In this document: piece by piece, positions 1-9,485 of the stretch
Numbering within the stretch: the first letter of the stretch is position 1
Layout of the letters: every line of letters starts with the position of its first letter
Assembly: GCA_035531675.1 (NCBI GenBank)
Contig: DATKSL010000041.1
Span: 181,633 to 245,632 of the forward strand
DNA length: 64,000 nt
Source of the DNA: JAJPIG01 sp035531675
Lineage (GTDB): Bacteria; Desulfobacterota; Binatia; Binatales; Binataceae
Direction of reading: 5' to 3'
Notes under the pieces: generated by a model
The model's input: the letters and a program-made list of their open reading frames with translations, nothing else
The model's database searches: none
What the model was told of the DNA's origin: nothing
Position numbers and translations under genes: made by a program

Positions 1-1
1 G

Positions 2-229
2 CGCGACCTGCGCCGCCATACCGGCTATCTGCCCCATACCGAAGCCAGGATGGCGATGAGCGAAGAAGTCATGACCGTGACCCCGGCGACGCCGATCGAG
101 GAGGCCGCCCGGTTGCTTCGCGAGCGGAAAATCGGCGCCCTGCCGGTGGTCGAAGACGGGACGCTGGTCGGTATAATCTCTACTACTGACCTGCTTGGCG
201 CCTTCCTCCAGGAACACGGAGGTAAGTGA
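2..229 (+). CDS. CBS domain-containing protein, C-terminal fragment
   Basis: Partial gene cut by the left edge; 75 codons remain, ending at TGA 227-229. The visible part is one CBS half-module: a helix reading EVMTVTPATPIEEAARLL followed by IGALPVVEDGTLVGIIST and a closing TDLL motif. CBS modules bind adenosyl nucleotides and usually tune a fused enzyme or channel, but the upstream partner domain lies outside the window. The next gene starts about 90 bases downstream on the same strand. The CBS call is firm; the function of the whole protein cannot be stated. Confidence 0.85.
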   Translation, partial: RDLRRHTGYLPHTEARMAMSEEVMTVTPATPIEEAARLLRERKIGALPVVEDGTLVGIISTTDLLGAFLQEHGGK

Positions 230-316
230 AGGGGACTCATCCCGACTGATCCGAGGCTGACTTGCGGCCCGGAGTAGTCCCGGTGAGAGCCTCGGGCCGA
301 GCGACTGGAGACCGGG

Positions 317-1990
317 ATGGCTGCCGGCTCGAATTTTACCGCATCCGTGCCCGCGCGCGGCGGACTCCCGCCGTTAGTCGCGGCGATGAGTCGCGCGGCG
401 TTCTATCCGCAGCGTCCGGCGCGGGTTGAGTTAATCCAGACCCACATTTCCTACGTCTTCCTGACCGATGAATACGTCTACAAGGTCAAGAAGGCGGTGC
501 GCTTTCCGTTTATCGATTGCGCGACGCTCGAGCGCCGCCGCTGGCTGTGCCACGAAGAAGTGCGGCTCAACCGCCGCCTCGCGCCGACCGTCTATCTCGG
601 CGTGCTCGCGATCGTCCAGACTGCCGGCGGCTTCGCCCTGGGCGACAGTTCCGCTGCGGACGCGGTCGAGTACGTGGTCCAGATGCGCCGGCTGCCGCAA
701 GAGCGGATGCTCGATCGGATGGTCGAGCGTCACGAGGCGCTGCCGCGCGACCTGCGCGCCATCGCCCAGCGCATCGCCGACTTCCATCGGCAGGCCGCGA
801 CCGACAAGGGCTGGCTGTACGGATCGGCGGCGGCGGTTCACAAGATGGTCCACGGTAATCTCACCGAAGCTGGACAGCTGGCCGGCAAGCTTTTCGATCC
901 GGCCGAGCTCGATGCGATCGACGAATACAACCGCGGCTTTATCGAAACCCACTGGGATCTGCTGAACCGTCGCGCCCGCGAGGGACGGGTATGCGAGGGG
1001 CATGGCGACCTGCGCTGCGAGCATATCTGTATGGATAGCCAGCCGACGGTTTTCGATTGCGTCGAATTCAGCGAGCGTCTGCGCTACGCCGACGTGGCCT
1101 CGGAGCTTGCGTTCCTGGCGATGGACCTCGAGCGGCTGGCGGTGCCGTCATTGAGCCATGCGCTGACCGAGGCCTACATCGCCGCCGCGGGCGACCGGGA
1201 GCTGGCGACGCTGCTGCCGTTCTATCAGTGCTACCGTGCGATGGTGCGCGCCAAGGTCGATGGCCTCAAGAGCCTCGCTCGCGAGGTTCCCGAGCCCGAG
1301 CGTATCCGCGCGCGGGACTCCGCTCACGATTACCTGGCGTTGGCGCGCCGCTATCTGACGCCCGTCGCGCCCGCCATGCTGATGGTCTGCGGGCTGTCGG
1401 GCAGCGGCAAATCGACGCTGGCGCGCGCGCTCTCGCGCCGCCTCGGCTTCGACCTCATCAGCTCCGACGTGATCCGCAAACAACTGGCCGGAATTCCTCC
1501 CACCAGCCGGGCGACGGCCGACTACGGCGGCGGCATCTACAGCGAGGCTTTCACCCGCCGCACCTACATCACGATGCTGGCGGAGGCCGAGGAGCGTATC
1601 CGCAAACGCCGCGGTGTGATTCTTGACGCGACCTTCCGCCACGCCGACGAGCGCCGGCTCGCGCTCGAGGCGGTGGCCCGCGCCGGGGTGCGCGCGTTGT
1701 TCGTCGAATGCCGCGCGCCGGTCGCGGTCGCGCTCGAACGGATTGCGCAGCGTGAGCGCCGCGCCGGCGAAATCTCGGATGCGAACGCGGCGATCTACGC
1801 CCGCCAGATCAAGGATTTCGAGCCGCTCGACGAGCTTCCACCGGAGGCGCGGCTGACCGTCGACAGTTCGGCCCCGCCCGACCAGGCGGTCGCGGCCGTG
1901 ATGCGCGCGCTGGCCTCGCCGCCGGCGCCGGCCGCGCCGAATCGAACCCCGCGCAGGAGTAACTTGCGCCAGCTCCTCAATCGCTTCTAG
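317..1990 (+). CDS. Bifunctional APH-like phosphotransferase / P-loop kinase fusion protein
   Basis: 557 aa. The N-terminal half (about 30-340) has an aminoglycoside-phosphotransferase-like fold with the catalytic-loop motif HGDLRCEH at 229. The C-terminal half (about 350-530) is a P-loop kinase with Walker A GLSGSGKS at 359-366 and a downstream SSDVIRK, like gluconate-kinase or zeta-toxin type ATPases. This matches the family annotated as 'bifunctional aminoglycoside phosphotransferase/ATP-binding protein', whose substrate is not established; antibiotic resistance should not be assumed. The ATG at 317 has GGAG six bases upstream. The GNAT/acyl-CoA synthetase gene starts 15 bases after its stop, so the two are probably cotranscribed. 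Confidence 0.85.
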   Translation: MAAGSNFTASVPARGGLPPLVAAMSRAAFYPQRPARVELIQTHISYVFLTDEYVYKVKKAVRFPFIDCATLERRRWLCHEEVRLNRRLAPTVYLGVLAIVQTAGGFALGDSSAADAVEYVVQMRRLPQERMLDRMVERHEALPRDLRAIAQRIADFHRQAATDKGWLYGSAAAVHKMVHGNLTEAGQLAGKLFDPAELDAIDEYNRGFIETHWDLLNRRAREGRVCEGHGDLRCEHICMDSQPTVFDCVEFSERLRYADVASELAFLAMDLERLAVPSLSHALTEAYIAAAGDRELATLLPFYQCYRAMVRAKVDGLKSLAREVPEPERIRARDSAHDYLALARRYLTPVAPAMLMVCGLSGSGKSTLARALSRRLGFDLISSDVIRKQLAGIPPTSRATADYGGGIYSEAFTRRTYITMLAEAEERIRKRRGVILDATFRHADERRLALEAVARAGVRALFVECRAPVAVALERIAQRERRAGEISDANAAIYARQIKDFEPLDELPPEARLTVDSSAPPDQAVAAVMRALASPPAPAAPNRTPRRSNLRQLLNRF

Positions 1991-2005
1991 CGGGCGGCAT
2001 CGTTC

Positions 2006-4741
2006 ATGGCGATCGATCCAGCCAATTACTCGGAAACCGAAATCCTGCGCGACGGCAGCTCGATGCGGATTCGCGCCGTGCGCCCTGACGACAAGCAGCG
2101 CCTGATGCGCCATTTCGAAAGCCTCAGCCAGCGATCGATCTACCAGCGCTTCTTCGGCTTCAAGCGGATGCTGACGGAGGCCGACCTGGTCCGCTTCACC
2201 GAGGTCGATTTCGTCCAGCACGTAGCCCTGGTCGCCGCGCTCGGCGAGGGCGAGGATGAGCGCTTTATCGGCGTCGGCCGCTACGTGCAGATTCCCGGTC
2301 GCGCTGAGGCCGAAGTCGCCTTCGCGGTGCTCGACGAGTACCAGGGCCGCGGCATCGGCACCCTGCTGCTCGAGCATCTCGGGCGCGTCGCGCGCGCCGG
2401 CGGAGTGGTCGAGTTCAGCGCCGAGGTGATGGGCGACAACCAGCAGATGCTCGAGATGTTCGCGCGCAGCGGTTTTCAGATGAAGCGCTCGGGCGAGCCC
2501 GGCACCGTCCATCTGAGCTTCCCGACCGAGGAAACCGAGGAGCATCTCCAGCTAAACCAGACGCGCGAACGAATCGCGGCGGCGCGCAGTATCGAGCGCC
2601 TGTTGGCGCCTCGTTCGGTGGCGGTCATCGGCGCCTCGCGCGCGGCGGCGAAGATTGGCGCGGTGATAGTCAGCAACTTGATGCGCGGCGGCTTTACCGG
2701 CGCAATTTACCCGGTCAATCCGTCGGCCGGCGAAATCCTCGGACTCAAGGCCTGGCCGAGCGTCGATCAGATCGGCCTGCCGATCGACCTGGCGGTAATC
2801 GCCGTGCCGGCGGCGATGGTCGAGGACGAGATCGTGAAATGCGCGCGCGCCGGAGTGTTCGGCGTGGTGGTGATCACGGCCGGGTTTGCGCAGACGCCCG
2901 GCCCCGGCGCGGTCAGCGAGCGGCGTCTGTTCGAGCTGGTGCGCGGGCTCGGGATGCGGATGGTCGGGCCGAACTGCATGGGCTTGCTCAACAGCGATCC
3001 GGCGCTGAGGCTCAACGCGACGCTGGCGCCGGTCGCCCCGCAGCCGGGCGGAATCGGCTTCTTCTCGCAAAGCGGGGCGCTTGGAATCGCGGTGCTCGAG
3101 TATGCCCTGAGTCGCGGTCTGGGTCTCTCGACCTTCGTCTCGGCCGGCCATCGCGCCGACGTTTCGAATAACGACCTGCTGGCCTACTGGTCGGAGGATC
3201 CGCGCACTACGGTGGTCGCGCTCTATCTCGAAAGCGTCGGCAATCCGCGCAAATTCGCGTGGCTGGCGCCGCAACTCGCGCGGCGCAAGCCGATCGTCGC
3301 GGTCAAGTCCGGGCGCTCGGCCTCCGCCACCCACGCCGCCGCCGGCCATTCGTCGGCCCTGGCAAGTCTCGACGTCGCGGTCGAGGCGCTGTTCGAGCAA
3401 GCCGGTGTGATCCGGACCAATACGCTCGAGGAGTTGTTCGACGTTGCCGCGATGCTGGCGACGCAGCCGGTGCCCGCCGGGCCGCGGGTCGGCGTGGTGA
3501 CCAATGCGAACGGCCCGGGAATTCTTTTCGCTGACGCCTGCGAGGCGAGCGGCCTGACGCTCCCCGAGCTCGCCCCCGGCACGCGCGACGAGCTGCGATC
3601 TCTGCTGCCCGAGCGCGCCCAGCTCTCCAACCCCGTCGATCTGACGGATTCGGCCGCCGCCGCAGCATACGAGCGCGCCATCACCGCGCTGGGGAAGGAT
3701 CCCTCGATCGACTCGATCGTCGCGATCTATATTCCGCCGACGATTACGCGGCCCGAGGATATCGCCGCCGGAATCGCGCGCGGGGCCGCCGCCGTGCCGT
3801 CTCACAAGCCGCTGCTGACGGTCTTTCTGTCCGAGACCAAGCCGCCGGCGGCGCTCGGCGCGGGCGCGCGCGGCTATCTGCCCTACTACCATTTTCCGGA
3901 AAACGCCGCGCTCGCACTGGCCGCGGCCGCGCGCTACCAGCGCTGGCGCGATCGTCCGCTCGGCAAGCCGCTGGTCTTCGACCGGCTGACCCGCGCCCGG
4001 CTGCGCGAGATAATCGACGGCGTGCTCGGACGCTGCGGCGGATCGCCGGCGTGGCTCGATGAGCGGGAGCTGTCCGCGATCCTCAGGATCGCCGGAATCG
4101 AGGTCGCGGCCGCCGCACGCACCACGGTTGCCGAAGCGCCGGCGGTCGCCGGGAAGCTCGGCTACCCGCTGGTCGCCAAGGTAGTTTCGTCGGCTGTCAC
4201 GCATAAGAGCGACGTCGGCGGCGTCATCATGGGACTCAAGTCGGCCGGCGAAGTGGAGATCGCGGCCGGCGGCCTCGCGCGTCGGATGGCCGAGCTGGGC
4301 AAGCCGCTGGACGGAATCCTGCTGCAGCGCGAAGTTCCGGGCGGCGTCGAGGCGCTGGTGGGCGTGACCAGCGATCCGACCTTCGGTCCGCTGCTGGTAT
4401 GCGGCTTGGGCGGCGTGATGGTCGAGTTGAATCGCGACGTGGCCTTTCGGCTGCATCCGGTGACCGACATCGATGCGGTCGAGATGCTCGCGAGTTTGCG
4501 TATGGTGCGGCTGCTCGACGGCTATCGCGGGATGCCGCCGGCGGATCGGGCGGCGCTCATCGACGTAATAATGCGGGTCTCGGCGCTGGTTGAGATCGTG
4601 CCCGAGATGAGCGAGCTCGACCTCAATCCGGTGAAGATTCTGGCGCCCGGCGCAGGCGCGGTGGTGGTCGATGGCCGCATGCGGGTGAGGCCGGCCGAGC
4701 GTCCGGCGACGCCGTCGGTCGATACTTCGCTGGCGCGGTAA
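2006..4741 (+). CDS. GNAT acetyltransferase fused to ADP-forming acyl-CoA synthetase-like protein
   Basis: 911 aa. Order: GNAT domain (about 10-170), CoA-binding Rossmann domain opening with RSVAVIGAS near 203, succinyl-CoA-ligase-like domains (about 350-650), and a C-terminal ATP-grasp domain (about 690-900). The phosphohistidine-type motif AAAGHSSALA (His448) and the ATP-grasp motif THKSDVGGV are both present, so the synthetase half looks intact rather than purely regulatory. Family members either convert acyl-CoA, ADP and Pi to acid plus ATP or act as protein lysine acetyltransferases (Pat/PatZ). In E. coli PatZ the GNAT domain is C-terminal; here it is N-terminal. The glgX start follows 6 bases after the stop. 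Confidence 0.9.
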   Translation: MAIDPANYSETEILRDGSSMRIRAVRPDDKQRLMRHFESLSQRSIYQRFFGFKRMLTEADLVRFTEVDFVQHVALVAALGEGEDERFIGVGRYVQIPGRAEAEVAFAVLDEYQGRGIGTLLLEHLGRVARAGGVVEFSAEVMGDNQQMLEMFARSGFQMKRSGEPGTVHLSFPTEETEEHLQLNQTRERIAAARSIERLLAPRSVAVIGASRAAAKIGAVIVSNLMRGGFTGAIYPVNPSAGEILGLKAWPSVDQIGLPIDLAVIAVPAAMVEDEIVKCARAGVFGVVVITAGFAQTPGPGAVSERRLFELVRGLGMRMVGPNCMGLLNSDPALRLNATLAPVAPQPGGIGFFSQSGALGIAVLEYALSRGLGLSTFVSAGHRADVSNNDLLAYWSEDPRTTVVALYLESVGNPRKFAWLAPQLARRKPIVAVKSGRSASATHAAAGHSSALASLDVAVEALFEQAGVIRTNTLEELFDVAAMLATQPVPAGPRVGVVTNANGPGILFADACEASGLTLPELAPGTRDELRSLLPERAQLSNPVDLTDSAAAAAYERAITALGKDPSIDSIVAIYIPPTITRPEDIAAGIARGAAAVPSHKPLLTVFLSETKPPAALGAGARGYLPYYHFPENAALALAAAARYQRWRDRPLGKPLVFDRLTRARLREIIDGVLGRCGGSPAWLDERELSAILRIAGIEVAAAARTTVAEAPAVAGKLGYPLVAKVVSSAVTHKSDVGGVIMGLKSAGEVEIAAGGLARRMAELGKPLDGILLQREVPGGVEALVGVTSDPTFGPLLVCGLGGVMVELNRDVAFRLHPVTDIDAVEMLASLRMVRLLDGYRGMPPADRAALIDVIMRVSALVEIVPEMSELDLNPVKILAPGAGAVVVDGRMRVRPAERPATPSVDTSLAR

Positions 4742-4747
4742 CTCGAG

Positions 4748-6880
4748 ATGCAGATGAAGACGATGGAGCAAGTCGCGGGCGGGAGCGCGCCGGGAGCCGC
4801 GCGATTCGAGATCCGGCGCGGACGGCCGCTGCCGCTCGGCGCCTGGCCGGTCGCCGCCGGCGTCAACTTTGCGATTTTCAGCCGCCACGCCAGCGCCGTC
4901 GAGCTGTTGTTGTATCGATCGGCGGACGGCCCCGAACCGGTGACGATTAAGCTCGATCCGGCACAGCATCGCACCGGCGACATCTGGCACGCCTGGGTGC
5001 GAGGGACCGAGCCGGGCGATTGCTACGGCTATCGCGTCGACGGCCCCTATCGTCCCGAACAGGGGCTGCGCTTCAATCGCGAGCGGGTGCTGATCGATCC
5101 GTATGCGCGCGCGCTGTGTATCCCGCCGTCGTGGGATTTTGCGCATGCGCACGGCTACGACCCGGCGATACCCGATGGTGTTTCCGAGCGCGACAATTCA
5201 TCCTTCGCTGCCCGCGGTATCGTGCTGCCGGGCGAGTTCTTCTCGTCGGGACCGACCACGCTGGTACAGCCATGGTCGCGCACCATCATCTATGAGACCC
5301 ACGTGCGCGGGCTGACGATCGATCCCTCTTCGGCGGCGGCCAGTCCCGGCACCTACCTGGGGTTGATCGAGAAGCTGCCGTATCTGCGGGCGCTCGGTAT
5401 CACCGCGATCGAGCTGTTGCCGGTGCAGGAGTTCAATCCGCGCGACAACCATCAGACCAATCCGCTGACCGGCGCGCGGCTGTCGAATTACTGGGGCTAC
5501 AACCCGGTGGCGTTCCTGGCCCCGGCCACCCGCTATGCGAAGCGCGCGGCGCCCGGCCATCTCGAAGAATTTCGCACCATGGTCGCTGAAGCCCATCGCG
5601 CCAATATCGAAGTGATTCTCGACGTGGTGTTCAATCATACCGCCGAGGGTGACGAGCGCGGCCCGACACTGTCCTTCCGTGGGCTGGACAATCCGATCTA
5701 CTACCTGCTCGACGAGGACCTGCGCCACTATCGCAACTACGCCGGCTGCGGCAACACGCTCAACTGCAACCATCCGGTGGTGCGCGAGCTGATTCTGGAT
5801 TGCCTGCGGCAGTGGGCGATGCGCGGCGTCGACGGCTTCCGCTTCGACCTCGCTTCGATCCTGGGCCGCGATCGCGAGGGGCGCGTGGCGAGCAATCCGC
5901 CGCTGCTCGAAGCGATCGCCGAGGATCCGATCCTGAGTTGCGTCAAGCTCATCGCCGAGGCCTGGGATCTCGGCGGCGCCTATCAGCTCGGCAGTTTCCC
6001 GGGGCATAGATGGTCGGAATGGAACGGACGCTTTCGCGACGACCTGCGCCGCTTCTGGCGCGGCGACGCCCGAATGTGCGGGGCGTTCGCCAGCCGCCTG
6101 TGCGGCAGCGCCGACATCTATCAGCGTTATGGCAAGCAGCCGCTCAACAGCATCAACTTCGTCACCTGTCACGACGGCATGACGCTCAACGATCTGGTCA
6201 CTTACGGGCGCAAGCACAACGACGCCAACGGCGAAGACAACCAGGACGGCGCGTCCGACGACTATAGTTGCAACTACGGCGTCGAGGGTCCCACCGCCGA
6301 CCCGGAAATCAATCGCATCCGCGTAAGACAGGCCAAGAACCTGATGGCGACGCTGATGTTGTCGCGCGGGGTGCCGATGATTCTGGGCGGGGACGAGTTC
6401 CTGCGCACCCAGCTCGGCAATAACAACGCTTACTGCCAGGACAACGAGATCTCCTGGTATGACTGGCGCCTGGTCGAGCGCAACCGCGAGTTCCATGAAT
6501 TTACGCGCCGCATGATCGCCTTTCGCGCCAGCCATCCGGCGATCTGCGCCGAACGCTTTTACACGCCCGACGAGCTCATCTGGTTCAACCCGGCCGGCGT
6601 CGCGCCCGATTGGAGCGCGCCGGAGAACCTGCTGGGATGCGTAATCGTCGCCGGCGCCGCGAACGGCGGCCCGCTGGCGATGCTGTTCAATGCCGAGCGC
6701 GAGGTGGCCAGTTTTCGGCTGCCCGATGCAACCGCCCATGCGGTCTGGCGGGTGGTGATCGACACCGCCGCGGCGGCGCCCCGCGAGCTCAACGATTTCG
6801 CCTCCGCTCCGCGCCTGCGAACCTCGATGGTCGCGGTCGCGCCGCGCTCGCTGATAGTGCTGGAAGCCGAAAGGGCCTAG
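4748..6880 (+). CDS. glgX: Glycogen debranching enzyme GlgX (GH13 isoamylase type)
   Basis: 710 aa, normal for the family. It hydrolyses alpha-1,6 branches of phosphorylase-limit glycogen in the cytoplasm. An N-terminal beta-sandwich (about 20-150, GVNFAIFSRHA) precedes the TIM barrel. Catalytic residues are visible: nucleophile Asp367 in GFRFDLAS, acid/base Glu404 in LIAEAWDL and transition-state Asp476 in TCHDGMTLNDL. DVVFNHTAEG is conserved GH13 region I. The gene follows the GNAT/ACS gene with a 6-base gap and converges on the phosphorylase gene, which would supply its substrate. Close in-frame ATGs at 4754 and 4763 are possible alternative starts. Confidence 0.95.
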   Translation: MQMKTMEQVAGGSAPGAARFEIRRGRPLPLGAWPVAAGVNFAIFSRHASAVELLLYRSADGPEPVTIKLDPAQHRTGDIWHAWVRGTEPGDCYGYRVDGPYRPEQGLRFNRERVLIDPYARALCIPPSWDFAHAHGYDPAIPDGVSERDNSSFAARGIVLPGEFFSSGPTTLVQPWSRTIIYETHVRGLTIDPSSAAASPGTYLGLIEKLPYLRALGITAIELLPVQEFNPRDNHQTNPLTGARLSNYWGYNPVAFLAPATRYAKRAAPGHLEEFRTMVAEAHRANIEVILDVVFNHTAEGDERGPTLSFRGLDNPIYYLLDEDLRHYRNYAGCGNTLNCNHPVVRELILDCLRQWAMRGVDGFRFDLASILGRDREGRVASNPPLLEAIAEDPILSCVKLIAEAWDLGGAYQLGSFPGHRWSEWNGRFRDDLRRFWRGDARMCGAFASRLCGSADIYQRYGKQPLNSINFVTCHDGMTLNDLVTYGRKHNDANGEDNQDGASDDYSCNYGVEGPTADPEINRIRVRQAKNLMATLMLSRGVPMILGGDEFLRTQLGNNNAYCQDNEISWYDWRLVERNREFHEFTRRMIAFRASHPAICAERFYTPDELIWFNPAGVAPDWSAPENLLGCVIVAGAANGGPLAMLFNAEREVASFRLPDATAHAVWRVVIDTAAAAPRELNDFASAPRLRTSMVAVAPRSLIVLEAERA

Positions 6881-6904
6881 CCGGCGCCGAGATCGCGCCG
6901 CGGG

Positions 6905-9421
6905 CTAACGGTTCCAGAGAATCTGCGGCGCCTCGAGCGGCACGCTGGCGTGGGGATGGGCGGGCACGATGCGGGCGGTATAGTCGGCGGCCGGGCGGTC
7001 GGCGGGAATCGTCGCCGCGTAGCGCAGGCGCCCGCGCTGATCGGGCCGCTCGCTCGGCGTCATGGCGAAGGTCTCCGCCTTGTGGTCGCGCGGTTCGGCA
7101 TACAGCTCGACCCGGATTGAATCGGGATCGATCTCGCCCAGGTTGATATCGAGGCTGACGTGATGGCAGCCGTCGCGCTGCTCGGCGGTGACCGGGCCGA
7201 AACTCAATTGCCGCCACTTCTCATTCAGGCCGGCAGCCCATCGTGCCAGCTCGACCGCCAGTGTGCCGTTGCCGGCCGAGCGTCGATCGTTTTCAGCCGC
7301 GCTCGGCAGATAGTAGCGCTCGGTATATTCACGCATCATCCGGTTGCTCGAGAAGCGCGGCGCGAGCCTGGTCATGCTGCGCCGGATGCGCGTGACCCAG
7401 TGAGTCGGGATACCGTCCTGGTCGCGAGTGTAGAAGCTCGGTATCACTTCCCGTTCGAGCGTGGCATAGAGCTCGTCGGCCTCGGCCTTGTCCCAGTTGG
7501 GATCGTGATCGTGCGCGCGCCCGTCGCCGAGCTTCCATCCCAGCTCCGGCGCCCACGCCTCCGCCCACCAGCCGTCGAGCTCCGACAGGTTCAGGCCGCC
7601 GTTGACCAGCACCTTCATGCCGCTGGTGCCGCACGCTTCCCACGGATGGAGGGGGGTGTTGAGCCACAGGTCGACGCCCTGCACCAGGGCCGCGGCGATC
7701 GCGATGTCATAATCCTCGATGAACACGGCGCGGTCGCGAACTTCCGGACGGCGGGTGAACTCGATCCATTCGTGTACCATCTGCTTGCCGACCAGGTCGC
7801 GCGGATGGGCCTTGCCGGCGACCACGACCTGCACCGGACGCTCGGAATTGTTGAGGATGCGGATCAGCCGCTCGGCGTCGCGCAGCAGCAGAATCGGCCG
7901 TTTATAGCCGGTGAAGCGGCGCGCCAGCCCGATGGTGAGGGTTCGGGGGTCGAGCTTGTGCGCGCAGGCGGCGACCGCGGCCGGGTCGGCGCCGGCGGCG
8001 GCCGACTGGCGCTCGAGCCGCAAGCGAAGATTCCTCACCAGTTCGGCGCGCTCGTGATTGCGGAACATCCACAGCGTCGCATCTTCGATCGCGCCGAAAC
8101 TTTTCTCGGGATCCTCGAGATCGCGAATCCAACGCTCCTTGCCGCACGCTTCGGTCCAGATATCGTCGGCGCCGGCCGAGTCCCAGGTCGGCATGTGGAC
8201 GCCATTGGTGATGTGGCCGATCGGCGTCTCGTGCTCCGGCCAGCGCGGGAACAGCGGCGCGAAGATGCGCCGGCTGACTCCGCCGTGCACCAGGCTGACG
8301 CCGTTGACCCGGCCGGCGCCGCGCACTGCCAGGTAGGTCATGTTGAACGGCTCGCGATCATCGGCCGGATTCGAGCGCCCCAGCGCCATCAGCGCCTTGG
8401 GTGTGATGCCGAGGCGCGCCGCATAGGTGTCGACGTAGATTTGCGCCAGCTCGGGCGGGTAGCGATCGAAGCCCGCCGCCACCGGCGTGTGAGTGGTAAA
8501 GATGTTTCCGGCGCGGGTCGCGCGCAGCGCCACTTCGAAGGGCTGTTCGGTGCGCATCATGAAGCTGCGCGCCCGTTCCAGGATCGCCAGCGCGGCGTGT
8601 CCCTCGTTGAGGTGGCAGACCTGGCAATCGGGATGCAGGCGTTCGACCAGCCGCCAGCCGCCCAGCCCCAGCACGATCTCCTGCTGCAGGCGCATCTCGG
8701 GTCCGCCGCCGTAAAGCTCGCCCGTGATACCGCGGTCGGCGGGCGTGTTGAGCGGATCGTTGCTGTCGAGCAGGTACAGTGCCACCCGCCCGACCGTTAC
8801 CTGCCAGACGCGCAGCCGCAGCGGCCGCCCGGGCATCCGAATCTCGATTCGCAGCCATCCGCCGTGGCCGTCGGGCAGCGGCGTCACCGGCATCATGCCG
8901 GGTTCGTTATAAGGATAGAGCTCGCGCTGATTGCCCTCGGCGTCGAGCATCTGGCGAAAGTAGCCCTGTTGATAGAGCAGGCCGATACCGATCAGCGGCA
9001 CGCCGAGGTCGCTGGCGGTCTTCAGATGGTCGCCGGCCAGAATGCCGAGCCCGCCTGAATAGATCGGCAGGGCCTCGCTCAGTCCGAACTCCATGCTGAA
9101 GTAGGCGACCGGGCGGAGCCCGGCGGTGCCGTAATTCTCGGCGAACCAGGTGGGGCGGCGCAGATATTCGGCGCGCGCGACGACCTGGCGCTGGAGCTCG
9201 GCGGTAAAGGCGGCGTTGCCGGCTAGATCGGCGATCCGCGCCTCGGTCAGGCTCTGCAAAATCAACCAGGGATTGCTGGTCGCATGCCAGAGCTGCGGAT
9301 CGGCGAATTCCCACAGCGCATCGGCGCCGTGATTCCAGCTCCAGCGCAGATCGATCGCGAGCTCATAGAGCCCGGTCAAAGCCGGCGGCAGGCTGCGTGG
9401 CAAATAGCCGGCCCAGTTCAT
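6905..9421 (-). CDS. glgP: Alpha-glucan (glycogen) phosphorylase
   Basis: 838 aa from the ATG at 9421 (MNWAGYLPRSL). The frame stays open for 58 more codons, but that stretch is Arg-rich nonsense overlapping the Hsp20 gene, so the inner start is chosen; no strong ribosome site precedes it. An N-terminal DUF3417-type segment (ALTGLYELAIDLRWSWNHG) marks the short actinobacterial/Thermotoga type of alpha-glucan phosphorylase. The pyridoxal-phosphate motif EACGTSGMK places the cofactor lysine at 603. It releases glucose-1-phosphate from glycogen by phosphorolysis. The gene is convergent with glgX (24 bases between stops). Confidence 0.93.
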   Translation of the reverse strand: MNWAGYLPRSLPPALTGLYELAIDLRWSWNHGADALWEFADPQLWHATSNPWLILQSLTEARIADLAGNAAFTAELQRQVVARAEYLRRPTWFAENYGTAGLRPVAYFSMEFGLSEALPIYSGGLGILAGDHLKTASDLGVPLIGIGLLYQQGYFRQMLDAEGNQRELYPYNEPGMMPVTPLPDGHGGWLRIEIRMPGRPLRLRVWQVTVGRVALYLLDSNDPLNTPADRGITGELYGGGPEMRLQQEIVLGLGGWRLVERLHPDCQVCHLNEGHAALAILERARSFMMRTEQPFEVALRATRAGNIFTTHTPVAAGFDRYPPELAQIYVDTYAARLGITPKALMALGRSNPADDREPFNMTYLAVRGAGRVNGVSLVHGGVSRRIFAPLFPRWPEHETPIGHITNGVHMPTWDSAGADDIWTEACGKERWIRDLEDPEKSFGAIEDATLWMFRNHERAELVRNLRLRLERQSAAAGADPAAVAACAHKLDPRTLTIGLARRFTGYKRPILLLRDAERLIRILNNSERPVQVVVAGKAHPRDLVGKQMVHEWIEFTRRPEVRDRAVFIEDYDIAIAAALVQGVDLWLNTPLHPWEACGTSGMKVLVNGGLNLSELDGWWAEAWAPELGWKLGDGRAHDHDPNWDKAEADELYATLEREVIPSFYTRDQDGIPTHWVTRIRRSMTRLAPRFSSNRMMREYTERYYLPSAAENDRRSAGNGTLAVELARWAAGLNEKWRQLSFGPVTAEQRDGCHHVSLDINLGEIDPDSIRVELYAEPRDHKAETFAMTPSERPDQRGRLRYAATIPADRPAADYTARIVPAHPHASVPLEAPQILWNR

Positions 9422-9485
9422 GGTCGAATCACTGCCTGCATCGCCGGTGCCCGGCGGCGTGGCGACGGTCTGAAATCGCTGTGCT

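Noticed and set aside
317..1990. Aminoglycoside resistance gene
   Set aside because: The APH-like fold is shared with many unrelated kinases, and the fusion with a P-loop kinase marks a different family of unknown substrate.
1148..2545. Long open frames opposite the kinase fusion and the GNAT/ACS gene (also 2552-5152 on the minus strand)
   Set aside because: Antisense shadows of strongly coding genes in GC-rich DNA; their products are Arg/His/Asp-rich without domains or ribosome sites.
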